Positions 34,264-41,960 of a DNA stretch of 64,000 bases are shown piece by piece. The DNA comes from UBA1431 sp002329665 (GTDB lineage: Bacteria > Bacillota > Clostridia > Christensenellales > UBA1431), in NCBI GenBank assembly GCA_040772545.1, contig JAXGXY010000001.1:992001-1056000 (forward strand), in the 5' to 3' direction. Positions within the stretch are counted from its first letter, which is position 1, and every line of letters begins with the position of its first letter. Below the pieces are notes generated by a model. That model searched no databases. It was not told the DNA's origin and saw nothing but the letters and a program-made list of their open reading frames with translations. A program made the translations under genes and the position numbers.

Positions 34264-35070
34264 GTGCATGAGCCGATCCGGGTCCTTATTGCCGACGACA
34301 GCAGGGGGTTCTGCGAACTGTTCGCGACGCAGTGTTCGAGGACGAAAGGCGTGGAAGTGGTCGCTATGGCTTTCGACGGGGAATCGGCCGTACAGGCCAC
34401 CGCAAAGCAACAGCCCGACGTGGTGGTGCTCGACATCATCCTCTCGAAGCTCGACGGCCTCGGTGTGATGGAGGCGATCAACGGCCTGCATCTCCAACCC
34501 AGGCCGAAGTTCGTCGTCATATCCGCGCTCGCCCTGGACCGGGTAACGCAGCTGGCCGTCGGGCAGGGCGCCGAGTATTATTTCGTCAAGCCGATCGATA
34601 CCGAAGTGGTAATACAGCGCATCCTTGAACTTTCCGGCAGCGCAAGCGGTCCGAAAGCGCCCGTGCGGGCCGGGGCCGCCCCAATGGGCCCGGCATACGA
34701 TTCGATGGAAGCCGCGGTCACGCTGGCGATACAGCGCATCGGCATCCCGCCGCATATCCGGGGATACCGGTACGTGCGCGACGCGATCATGATGGTGGCC
34801 CGCGACATGTCCCTGCTCAAGTCGGTTACGACGCAACTCTATCCCCGCATCGCCAAGAAATACGACACGCTGCCCACGCGCGTGGAAAGGGCGCTGAGGC
34901 ACGCCATCGAAGTCGCCTGGACGCGCGGCGACATGGACGCGATCCAGGAATATTTCGGATTCACGGTTGACTCCGAAAAAGGCAAGCCGACCAACAGCGA
35001 ATTCATCGCGATGATCGCGGACCGGGTCACGATAAGTATGGGACCCGAACGTTTCCGGCAAACGACGTAG
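34264..35070 (+). CDS. spo0A: Sporulation transcription factor Spo0A
   Basis: Spo0A is the response regulator that commits the cell to sporulation. The 268-residue protein has a receiver domain with acidic Asp11/Asp12, the phosphoryl-acceptor Asp57 in VVVLDIIL, and a conserved lysine in YFVKPID. A variable Ala/Pro linker leads to the C-terminal DNA-binding domain with GYRYVRDAIMMV and RVERALRHAIEVAWTRG. The start is a GTG at 34264; the nearby ATG is out of frame. The spoIVB-spo0A order is universal in spore formers. Confidence 0.97.
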   Translation: MHEPIRVLIADDSRGFCELFATQCSRTKGVEVVAMAFDGESAVQATAKQQPDVVVLDIILSKLDGLGVMEAINGLHLQPRPKFVVISALALDRVTQLAVGQGAEYYFVKPIDTEVVIQRILELSGSASGPKAPVRAGAAPMGPAYDSMEAAVTLAIQRIGIPPHIRGYRYVRDAIMMVARDMSLLKSVTTQLYPRIAKKYDTLPTRVERALRHAIEVAWTRGDMDAIQEYFGFTVDSEKGKPTNSEFIAMIADRVTISMGPERFRQTT

Positions 35071-35271
35071 CCGAATTTAATACCAGTTTTTTCGGCATGA
35101 AACGCCGCAGATTCTTATACTCGCTGTTCATACGCAGGAAAATATTGTATCATTAACTGAACGCGCGTGTTATGTTACGACCCGGGGTCCGGATGACAGG
35201 CGGCAGGCGAGGTCTCCAACCGCATCGCCCACGAACCATACGGTCCGTGAAAGGCCGCTTTTTAGCGAGAC

Positions 35272-35300
35272 GAATATCCGCGGCCGCCCCCGCATAGCTT
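35272..35300 (+). promoter_or_regulatory. Candidate sigma-E promoter for spoIIM
   Basis: GAATATC at 35272-35278 and CATAGCTT at 35293-35300 are 14 bases apart and resemble the sigma-E consensus. The gene downstream, spoIIM, is sigma-E dependent in Bacillus subtilis. The start codon lies 34 bases further on. Confidence 0.5.
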
Positions 35301-35333
35301 GTATCATCCACAGAACTACGGGGGTACACGGAA

Positions 35334-35963
35334 TTGTCGCCAAAGACGAAGCGAAGGATGCTCCTGCATTTTCAACAGCATTTTTCCCGTTACCTGTTGC
35401 TGATCTTCCTCTTCTTCACGGGCGCTTTATGCGGTGTCTTTTCGGTCTCCACGCTCTCAGAGTCCGGCCGGGCGTCCTCGGTGCAATACTCGGGCGCGCT
35501 GATGCAGGCCCTTTCCCACAGCATCCCCGATATCGGGATGACGCTATTATGGTCCGTCTTCGTCCGCTTCGGCAGCCTCCTGATCCTCTACGGGGGAGGG
35601 ATACTCTGCGTCGGAACGATCGTGTCGACCCTGCACATGCTCTGTTTCGGATTCTCGATGGGTTTCACCGCGGACCTTTTCTTCCGGAGCATAGGCTGGA
35701 AGGCGGCGTTCGTCCTCATTGGGGCCCTTCTGCCGTCGGCGTTCGTCTTCGCCGTATACCTTTACGCATCCAACCTGTCGATGCAGACGAGCCGCATGCT
35801 GCGCCAGGAGATCGCAAAAAGGCGGCGGCTCCGGATCAGGGAGAGGGCAGCGAGGGCGACTTCATCGTGGGCGCCGGTAGCGGCCGCGATGCTCGCCGGA
35901 GTCCTGCTAGAGAGCCTGGTCTCTCCTCTGCTGATGCATTTTTTTGCGAAGATACTCGTATGA
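35334..35963 (+). CDS. spoIIM: Stage II sporulation protein M
   Basis: SpoIIM works with SpoIID and SpoIIP to remodel peptidoglycan during engulfment. The 209-residue polytopic membrane protein has about five hydrophobic helices (for example LLLIFLFFTGALCGVF and LLILYGGGILCVG) and a basic loop before the last helix. The start is a TTG at 35334 with GGGGG upstream. The position close to spo0A and the spacing of helices support SpoIIM over a generic DUF95 membrane protein. Confidence 0.87.
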   Translation: MSPKTKRRMLLHFQQHFSRYLLLIFLFFTGALCGVFSVSTLSESGRASSVQYSGALMQALSHSIPDIGMTLLWSVFVRFGSLLILYGGGILCVGTIVSTLHMLCFGFSMGFTADLFFRSIGWKAAFVLIGALLPSAFVFAVYLYASNLSMQTSRMLRQEIAKRRRLRIRERAARATSSWAPVAAAMLAGVLLESLVSPLLMHFFAKILV

Positions 35964-36000
35964 AACGGAACATTTTCCAACCTTTGGGCGAGATTTGGAG

Positions 36001-36006
36001 TATAAT
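36001..36006 (+). promoter_or_regulatory. Possible -10 element before deoB
   Basis: A perfect TATAAT lies 19 bases before the deoB start codon, but no convincing -35 hexamer is seen at 16-18 bases upstream. Confidence 0.35.
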
Positions 36007-36024
36007 ACTTTTGGGTGAATCGGT

Positions 36025-37200
36025 ATGAATAAGAAAGCATGCATCCTCGTCATGGACAGCGTCGGGATAGGCGCGCTCCCGGACGCCGGCGATTTCGGCG
36101 ATCGGGGCACCGACACGCTGGGCAATATCATAAAACATTTCGGGCACATACGAATCCCGAACCTTTTAAGGCTCGGCATCGCAAACATCGACGGCGTTTC
36201 GTTTTCGCACCTGAAACAAAAGGAGGTCATCGGCAGTTACGGACGGGCGGTGGAAAAGTTCGCCGGGAAGGACTCGACCGGCGGCCACTGGGAGATCGCG
36301 GGTCTGCCGCTGAAAAAGCCGTTCCCTCTCTATCCGAACGGCTTCCCCAAAGAGATCCTCGACGAACTGCAAAGGCGAACAGGCCGGGCCATTATCGGCA
36401 ACTGCCTCGCGTCGGGCACCGAGATCATCGAGTCGATGGGCGAAGAACACGAGCGAACCGGCAAGCTGATCGTCTACACGTCGGCGGACAGCGTGTTCCA
36501 GATCGCGATGCACGAAAACGTCGTCCCGCTTGACGAGCAAATCCGTATCGGGAAAACGGCGAGGGATATCCTCAAGGGCGATCACGCGGTCGGACGGGTG
36601 ATCATCCGCCCGTTCGTCGGGAAACCAGGCAGCTACCGGCGGACCGTAAACCGCAGGGATTTTTCGCTCCAGCCCACGGGGCCGACGATCCTCGACGCGA
36701 TTTGCGAGGCGGGGATGGAAGTCGCGGCGGTGGGGAAGATCGAAGACATATTCGATTTCAGGGGGATCACACGCTCGAACCACACGCACAGCAACGACGA
36801 CGACGTGTACGCTACGGTGGAATACCTCAGGCAGCCTTTTTCCGGCCTCGTCTTCACCAACCTCGTCGATTTCGACACGCTCTACGGCCACCGCAACGAT
36901 GTGGTGGGCTACAAAAACGCGATCGAGGCCTTCGACGCGCAGATACCGGACCTATTAGCCGCGCTCGGCGAGAACGACCTGTTGATCATCACCGCCGATC
37001 ATGGGTGCGACCCTACCACGAAGAGCACGGACCATTCGCGCGAATACATACCCCTGCTGGTTACGGGCAAAAAAGTGAAAACGGGCGCCAACCTCGGCAC
37101 GCGCGACACGTTTGCCGACATCGCGGCGACGGTGATGGACTGGCTCGGGCTCGCGCCCTGGCCGGTCGGGACTTCTTTCTTCGGCGACATCCTGGCCTGA
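36025..37200 (+). CDS. deoB: Phosphopentomutase
   Basis: DeoB interconverts ribose-1-phosphate (or deoxyribose-1-phosphate) and the 5-phosphate during nucleoside salvage. The 391-residue protein of the alkaline-phosphatase superfamily has the metal-binding MDSVGIGALPDA, the phosphorylated-threonine region KDSTGGHWEIAG, VGKIEDIF, NLVDFDTLYGHR and the C-terminal TADHGCDPTT. Length is normal. The ribosome site is weak (GGGTGAAT). The downstream dacF-like gene makes the deoB-dacF order seen in other Firmicutes. Confidence 0.97.
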   Translation: MNKKACILVMDSVGIGALPDAGDFGDRGTDTLGNIIKHFGHIRIPNLLRLGIANIDGVSFSHLKQKEVIGSYGRAVEKFAGKDSTGGHWEIAGLPLKKPFPLYPNGFPKEILDELQRRTGRAIIGNCLASGTEIIESMGEEHERTGKLIVYTSADSVFQIAMHENVVPLDEQIRIGKTARDILKGDHAVGRVIIRPFVGKPGSYRRTVNRRDFSLQPTGPTILDAICEAGMEVAAVGKIEDIFDFRGITRSNHTHSNDDDVYATVEYLRQPFSGLVFTNLVDFDTLYGHRNDVVGYKNAIEAFDAQIPDLLAALGENDLLIITADHGCDPTTKSTDHSREYIPLLVTGKKVKTGANLGTRDTFADIAATVMDWLGLAPWPVGTSFFGDILA

Positions 37201-37228
37201 TTTTAGCCGGCACAGTATTCCAGCAAAT

Positions 37229-37257
37229 GCATATTGCTCCCTGTATGTGGAAAACTA
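37229..37257 (+). promoter_or_regulatory. Tentative sigma-F-type promoter for dacF-like gene
   Basis: GCATA at 37229-37233 and TGGAAAACTA at 37248-37257 are 14 bases apart and partly match the sigma-F pattern (GYWTA and GGNRANANTW). The dacF gene of Bacillus subtilis is sigma-F dependent. The match is incomplete. Confidence 0.3.
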
Positions 37258-37285
37258 AGCCAAACCGCAGCAGGGAGTGATTTAT

Positions 37286-38464
37286 TTGTATAAAGCATCC
37301 AGAATAACGGCCATCTTACTGGTTTTGGCGCTGCTGGCGCCAGCCGGCGCCGCGGGAGCGTCCGGATACGCGGAGCCGACGCAGGGCGGTATCAGCGTTT
37401 CGGCCCCTGCGGCCATCGCGGTGGACACCGCGACAAAGCAAGTCATCTTCGATAAGAATGCCGACGAGAAACGCCCGGCGGGGACAGTGACCAAAACGAT
37501 GTCGCTGCTGCTGTTCGCCCGCGCCCTCGAAAAAGGGGACTGGACGGTGGACGAGGAAGTCCAGGTCAGCGAGAACGCCGCGAAACAGGGCGGCGCTTCG
37601 GCGTTTCTGGACAACGGCGGCAAGTACAAGCTCGGGGAACTGTTGCGGGCGGTATGCATGATGTCCGCAAACGACGCCTGCATGGCCTTGGCCGAAAAAT
37701 ACGCCGGGACCGAGGAAGCCTTCGTGCAGCGGATGAACGAGTGCGCGGCGGAACTCGGCCTCAAGGACGTGGCGTTTACGAACTGCACAGGGCTCCCCGA
37801 AGACAGCGCGCCGCTGAGCGCACGGGACATCGCCGTCATCGCGTGCGAGCTTTCCAGGCATTCGCGCATCCTGCAATACTGCGACGTCTGGCTGTACACC
37901 TTCGAGCACCCCGGCGGCCGGGAGACGGAGCTGACCAATGCAAACCGCCTCATCCGTTCCTACGAGGACTGCGACGGGCTGCAGACCGGGTCTTCCGCTA
38001 AGTCCGGTTACTGCATGGCGGCGACCGCAAGGCGTGCGAGCACGCGCCTCGTCTGCGTGGTCATGGGGAACGCGGATTCCGCCGGGCGGCAGAAGGACGC
38101 GACGAGCCTGTTAGAATACGGGTTTGCGAACTTCACTTCGCTCAAAGCGGTGCGCCAGGGCGAGATCGTCGAGCGCAACGTGCCTGTCGAGGGCGGCGTC
38201 ACGCCGCTGACGCACGTGGTGAGCATGCAGGACCTCACGGTGCTCGTGCCCAAGGGGACGGAGAGCGCGCTGGCCAAGGAAGTCGCGCTGGACAAGGCGC
38301 TTGTTGCGCCTCTGAAAGCGGGCGAGCCGTTAGGGACGGTGCAGATCCGCCAGGGCGACAATGTCCTCGCATCCGCTCCCGTTACGGTGAAGGAGGACAT
38401 CGCGGTGAGCTCGCTCATGTACTACATCAAGGCGGTGCTTAGGGACTGGATAAAGCTTTTCTGA
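37286..38464 (+). CDS. DacF-like D,D-carboxypeptidase homologue with altered active site
   Basis: This 392-residue peptidase-S11 homologue has a signal peptide (about residues 5-27) and a C-terminal beta-rich domain with an amphipathic end. The three penicillin-binding motifs deviate. The SxxK motif reads Thr67-Val-Thr-Lys70, the SxN motif is Ser127-Ala-Asn129, and the KTG motif reads Gln233-Thr-Gly235. The nucleophilic serine is thus replaced by threonine and the KTG lysine by glutamine, so carboxypeptidase activity is doubtful. The TTG at 37286 is chosen because AGGGAG at 37272-37277 overlaps an upstream GTG. The spoIIA genes that often follow dacF are absent. Confidence 0.85.
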   Translation: MYKASRITAILLVLALLAPAGAAGASGYAEPTQGGISVSAPAAIAVDTATKQVIFDKNADEKRPAGTVTKTMSLLLFARALEKGDWTVDEEVQVSENAAKQGGASAFLDNGGKYKLGELLRAVCMMSANDACMALAEKYAGTEEAFVQRMNECAAELGLKDVAFTNCTGLPEDSAPLSARDIAVIACELSRHSRILQYCDVWLYTFEHPGGRETELTNANRLIRSYEDCDGLQTGSSAKSGYCMAATARRASTRLVCVVMGNADSAGRQKDATSLLEYGFANFTSLKAVRQGEIVERNVPVEGGVTPLTHVVSMQDLTVLVPKGTESALAKEVALDKALVAPLKAGEPLGTVQIRQGDNVLASAPVTVKEDIAVSSLMYYIKAVLRDWIKLF

Positions 38465-38532
38465 CGCGGCCGGCCGATGCCGGATCCTCGCCGGTTTTTC
38501 GGGTCCGGACGGCATTGGTGCGCCCTATGAGT

Positions 38533-38564
38533 GCCAACGCAAACTTCGTTTGCGTTGGCTTTTT
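38533..38564 (+). terminator. Rho-independent terminator after dacF-like gene
   Basis: A perfect 12-bp stem (38533-38544 with 38548-38559) closes a three-base loop and is followed by five Ts. A second inverted repeat with CCGG arms and a T-run lies just upstream at about 38480-38500. Confidence 0.9.
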
Positions 38565-38671
38565 CGGGCTGTCTAAATGCCGCCGCGCTTTGGGGGAGAG
38601 GTGGAACAGGGGCTGAAACGCGCTGCCGGCGCGTTTCTTTTGTCCGAATTCGGCGGAATAACCGCTCATCC

Positions 38672-38700
38672 TTGATAAGCACCGGGGTGTAAGCTATAAT
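38672..38700 (+). promoter_or_regulatory. Sigma-A promoter for site-2 protease-scpAB
   Basis: TTGATA at 38672-38677 and a perfect TATAAT at 38695-38700 are 17 bases apart, about 30 bases before the start codon. Confidence 0.85.
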
Positions 38701-38730
38701 GAAAAAAATGGAAGGTTAAGGGGATAGAGA

Positions 38731-39354
38731 ATGCTCATTTCCGGTTTCGATCTTTTCAGCCTGCTGTGCGCCCTGCCCGCGATACTGCTCGCAATCTCCG
38801 TCCACGAGTTCTCACACGCCCTGGCCGCGAGCAAACTCGGGGACGACACCGCCAAGGTGCTCGGCCGCCTCACGCTGGACCCGATCAAGCACATTGACCC
38901 CATCGGATTCATCATGCTCATCGTCGTGGGCTGGGGCTGGGCCAAGCCGGTGCCCATCAATCCGAGAAAATTCAAGAAAATGCGGCGCGACGAGATACTC
39001 GTTTCGCTGGCCGGACCCGCGTCGAACCTGGTGCTGGCGACCCTCGCCTATCTCATACTCTATCTTGGCCAGGTCGTGTTCGGCTTCTACAACGAGATAT
39101 TCGCCAGGATATTCTACAACCTTTTTTTGTTCAACATCGTATTCATGGTCTTCAACCTCTTTCCCATCCCGCCGCTGGACGGGTACCATATTTTCAAGAA
39201 CACGTTCATCAGGGTCATCCCGTACAGGTTTTTCATGACGTATGAACAGTACGGGATGTTCGTGCTGATCGCCCTCGTTTTCACGGGCGCGGTTTCCGGC
39301 ATCATCGTAACTGTCGTCAACTGGATCAGCTCGCTGTACGGGCTCTTGCTATAG
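38731..39354 (+). CDS. Site-2 protease-family intramembrane metalloprotease
   Basis: This 207-residue polytopic membrane protein belongs to the M50 family (YwhC/Rv2869-like small members). It has the zinc-binding HEFSHAL (HExxH) in the first helix and the third ligand motif NLFPIPPLDG in a later helix. The protein lacks a PDZ domain and is shorter than SpoIVFB. Its substrate is unknown. It is followed by scpA at 12 bases, a common linkage in Firmicutes. Confidence 0.9.
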   Translation: MLISGFDLFSLLCALPAILLAISVHEFSHALAASKLGDDTAKVLGRLTLDPIKHIDPIGFIMLIVVGWGWAKPVPINPRKFKKMRRDEILVSLAGPASNLVLATLAYLILYLGQVVFGFYNEIFARIFYNLFLFNIVFMVFNLFPIPPLDGYHIFKNTFIRVIPYRFFMTYEQYGMFVLIALVFTGAVSGIIVTVVNWISSLYGLLL

Positions 39355-39366
39355 AAGGGGAACATA

Positions 39367-40089
39367 ATGGCCTACAGCGTCAAACTCGATCAGTTCGAAG
39401 GCCCGCTCGACCTCCTTTTGCAGTTGATAGACAAGCAGAAGGTGGCCATCGAGGACATCTTCGTATCCAGGATCACGGAGCAGTACCTCGCCTGCATCGA
39501 GGGGATGTCGCTGGATATGGACAACGCGAGCGCTTTCCTTGCGATGGCGGCGACCCTGCTCTACATCAAATCGCGCGCGCTGTTGCCCGCCCCGCCCGAG
39601 CGGTCCGAAACAGAGGAGGAAGAAGACCCCGAGCAGGCGCTCATCCGAAGGCTGAACGAATACCGCGCGTACAAGCAGCTCTGCCTGGCCCTGCGCGACC
39701 ACGAACAGGCGGCCCTGGGGAGGTATTTCAAGCTCCCGGAGGAGACCTTCGCGGGCCGTAAGGAAGTCGAGTTCACGGGCGTCGACGCAGGCGCGCTGCT
39801 AAACGCCTTCACCGCCGTGCTCAGGCGCGCGAAGACGCCCCCGCCCCGGCCGCAGGTCCGCGAGATACGCAGGGAAGGGATGACGGTATCGCAGTGCATG
39901 AACCGGATCACCGGCCACCTCGCGAAAAAGAAGCGCCTGTCGTTCGACGAACTCTTCGAGGGCGGCGCTTCCAGGATGGAGTATATACTCACGTTCGTGG
40001 CCCTGCTCGAGTTGATCTACGAAAACCGGGTCACGGCCGTCCAGGAAGGCCGGGGAGCGAAGCTGTTCATCATGGACGCCGGGAATTGA
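39367..40089 (+). CDS. scpA: Segregation and condensation protein A
   Basis: ScpA is the kleisin subunit that bridges SMC heads in the bacterial condensin. The 240-residue protein has the N-terminal FEGPLDLLLQLIDKQKV motif, a helical middle (YLACIEGMSLDMDNASAFL, AATLLYIKSRALLP), an acidic linker and a C-terminal winged helix (MEYILTFVALLEL). The ATG follows AGAAGGGGA. It is paired with scpB. Confidence 0.96.
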   Translation: MAYSVKLDQFEGPLDLLLQLIDKQKVAIEDIFVSRITEQYLACIEGMSLDMDNASAFLAMAATLLYIKSRALLPAPPERSETEEEEDPEQALIRRLNEYRAYKQLCLALRDHEQAALGRYFKLPEETFAGRKEVEFTGVDAGALLNAFTAVLRRAKTPPPRPQVREIRREGMTVSQCMNRITGHLAKKKRLSFDELFEGGASRMEYILTFVALLELIYENRVTAVQEGRGAKLFIMDAGN

Positions 40090-40119
40090 CCCTTTTTGAT
40101 TTTACGAAAGATAAATCCT

Positions 40120-40680
40120 ATGTGTGAAACGACGGACCTGAAAAAGAAGCAGAAGCTGTTCAACATCATCGAGGCGATCCTCTTCATCGCCGGGGAGCCA
40201 GTGCCGGTCCGGGACATCGCGGACGCGCTGGAGACGACGGAACTCGAACTCGTCCCCCTGGTGGAAGAGATGGGCAGGCGTTACGCCGGGGAAGAACGCG
40301 GCATACAGCTGTTGTATTTCAACGACAAGCTGCAACTGTGCACGCACGAGATGTACGCGCCCTTTATCCAGCGCATCTTCCATACCGAAACGGAATTCAC
40401 CCTGACCCAGGCGTCGCTCGAAACGCTCTCTATTATCGCCTACAGGCAGCCAGTCACGCGCGCGGAGATCGAGGCTGTGCGCGGCGTGAAATGCGACTAT
40501 TCGCTTTCGATCCTCGCAGAACACGGCCTGATACGGGAAGTCGGGCGCAAGGACACCATAGGCCGCCCGAAGCTGCTGGGCACGACCGACGCCTTTTTGA
40601 AGCATTTCGGCCTCTCTTCCCTCGCCGACCTGCCGACCGTCCCGGAGCTTTTGCCGGCCGAAAACGCGATAACGGAATGA
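40120..40680 (+). CDS. scpB: Segregation and condensation protein B
   Basis: ScpB is the winged-helix partner of ScpA in the SMC complex. The 186-residue protein has IIEAILFIAGEPVPVRDI at the N-terminus and the conserved SLETLSIIAYRQPVTRAEIE, followed by GRPKLLGTTDAFLKHFGL. The ATG at 40120 matches the family start. A TTG at 40096 would add eight residues and has no ribosome site, and the site for 40120 is itself weak (GAAAGATAA). A terminator follows. Confidence 0.94.
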   Translation: MCETTDLKKKQKLFNIIEAILFIAGEPVPVRDIADALETTELELVPLVEEMGRRYAGEERGIQLLYFNDKLQLCTHEMYAPFIQRIFHTETEFTLTQASLETLSIIAYRQPVTRAEIEAVRGVKCDYSLSILAEHGLIREVGRKDTIGRPKLLGTTDAFLKHFGLSSLADLPTVPELLPAENAITE

Positions 40681-40714
40681 CGCTTTGCGTTCAAATCAAA
40701 CAATGACCCGAAAA

Positions 40715-40737
40715 CGGCGCATGCGGCGCCGCTTTTT
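40715..40737 (+). terminator. Rho-independent terminator after scpB
   Basis: A 6-bp stem (CGGCGC at 40715-40720 with GCGCCG at 40726-40731) closes a 5-base loop and is followed by C and five Ts. Confidence 0.8.
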
Positions 40738-40867
40738 AATCGCCAAACTATGCATATTTCGGAGCAAGCAGTTTGCCAGACGTTAAGACAGGCGCTTTGG
40801 CAGGCGGCATGCATTTTCGTTTTTTGGGCAATCTAGTATTGGGACGATCTGGTTTCGGAGGAGGAAT

Positions 40868-41476
40868 ATGGTTGCGCTCATACTGATTGCCGTGCTCGCG
40901 GCCCTTCTTGCCGCGTTGGTGTTCTGCCCTGTACGCATACGCTTTTTTCTGGACTTCACGTTCAGGCGCAAGGACTTTCTTAAGATAAAGGTTTCCATGC
41001 TCGGCGGACTGATTAAAAGATCGTGGACCTCATCCGTCGCCGACCTGCCGGGCGGCTTGTACGGCGTATGGATCACGGACCACAAGGGGAGGCGGTTCCT
41101 CGTATCGCACATACCCAAGCCCAAACGGCTCATGAAACCCGACATCCGGCGCCTCCTGTTTATCGCCCTCCGGCGCGGCAGGATCGAGGCGCTGCAGATA
41201 CGGTCCGAACTCGGGGTGTATTCCGACGCGGCCGCGACGGCTCTCGTCACCGGGGCTTTGCGGGCGGTCACGCTCGGGTTCTTAAGGGCGTACTATCCCC
41301 CCGGGTCGATCCCCGGGGCGCGCGTGGAGATACGCCCGAGGTTCGACCGGGCTTGTTTCATTTTCCAAAGCCGATGCATAATCATATCCCGCGTAGAACA
41401 TATTATTATTGCCGGATGGAACAACCTAATAAGCAAACGAAAGAAGGCGGTCACCGATGCAGGCGCATCCCATTGA
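40868..41476 (+). CDS. DUF2953 membrane-associated protein
   Basis: This 202-residue protein has one strong N-terminal hydrophobic helix (residues 2-21, ending near FCPVRIRFFLDF) and a basic remainder, matching DUF2953. Genes of this family lie before gerW in many spore formers, as here. The biochemical role is unknown. A GGAGGAGG ribosome site precedes the ATG. The end overlaps the gerW start by 20 bases. Confidence 0.78.
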   Translation: MVALILIAVLAALLAALVFCPVRIRFFLDFTFRRKDFLKIKVSMLGGLIKRSWTSSVADLPGGLYGVWITDHKGRRFLVSHIPKPKRLMKPDIRRLLFIALRRGRIEALQIRSELGVYSDAAATALVTGALRAVTLGFLRAYYPPGSIPGARVEIRPRFDRACFIFQSRCIIISRVEHIIIAGWNNLISKRKKAVTDAGASH

Positions 41477-41900
41477 AAACATAATGAACACGACCATGGA
41501 ACAGATCACGGAAATGATAGATGTGAACACCATCGTGGGGGACGCGGTGGAAGCCAGCGACGGATCGGTCATCATTCCGGTCTCGCGCGTTTCGTTCGGT
41601 TTCGTGGCGGGCGGCGCGGAATACGGCCAAGGAAAAGAGGGGAAAGCGGAAACGCTGAGCGCCGACGATGCCCAGACGGGCGAGGACCTCCCGTTCGGCG
41701 GCGGCGCGGGGGCGGGCGTGTGTGTGAGCCCGATGGCCTTCCTGGTGGTCGGGAACGGCCAGGTAAAGCTCCTTCCTGTCGACGCCGGATCGCTGTACGG
41801 TCAGATCATCAACGCGGTCCCGCACGTCATCTCGGAACTCAAGGACGCTTTCAAAGGGGATAAGAACAAAAAGGTCGACATCAACATCGCTGAATCCTGA
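41457..41900 (+). CDS. gerW: GerW (YtfJ) family sporulation protein
   Basis: GerW is a forespore protein needed for proper germination in Bacillus subtilis. The 147-residue protein starts MQAHPIENIMNTTMEQI and has the conserved VNTIVGDAVEASDGSVIIPVSRVSFGF core split over two strands. A glycine-rich loop (FGGGAGAGVCV) and AFLVVGNGQVKLLPVD follow. The ATG at 41457 lies inside the DUF2953 gene. The next gene encodes a D,D-carboxypeptidase, the usual neighbour. Confidence 0.92.
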   Translation: MQAHPIENIMNTTMEQITEMIDVNTIVGDAVEASDGSVIIPVSRVSFGFVAGGAEYGQGKEGKAETLSADDAQTGEDLPFGGGAGAGVCVSPMAFLVVGNGQVKLLPVDAGSLYGQIINAVPHVISELKDAFKGDKNKKVDINIAES

Positions 41901-41914
41901 TGCACAAAGACACG

Positions 41915-41944
41915 AAAGAAGTGGCGGCGGTCGCTTCTTTTTTT
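41915..41944 (+). terminator. Terminator between gerW and dacB
   Basis: AAAGAAG at 41915-41921 pairs with CTTCTTT at 41934-41940, extended by two more pairs including a wobble, and followed by more Ts to 41944. It partly insulates gerW from dacB. Confidence 0.75.
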
Positions 41945-41960
41945 ATGGAGGTGCGGAATC

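Noticed and set aside
35071..35271. Extra promoter or gene between spo0A and spoIIM
   Set aside because: TTGTAT at 35145 and TGTTAT at 35168 have 17-base spacing but a poor -10, and no gene follows directly. No reading frame is supported.
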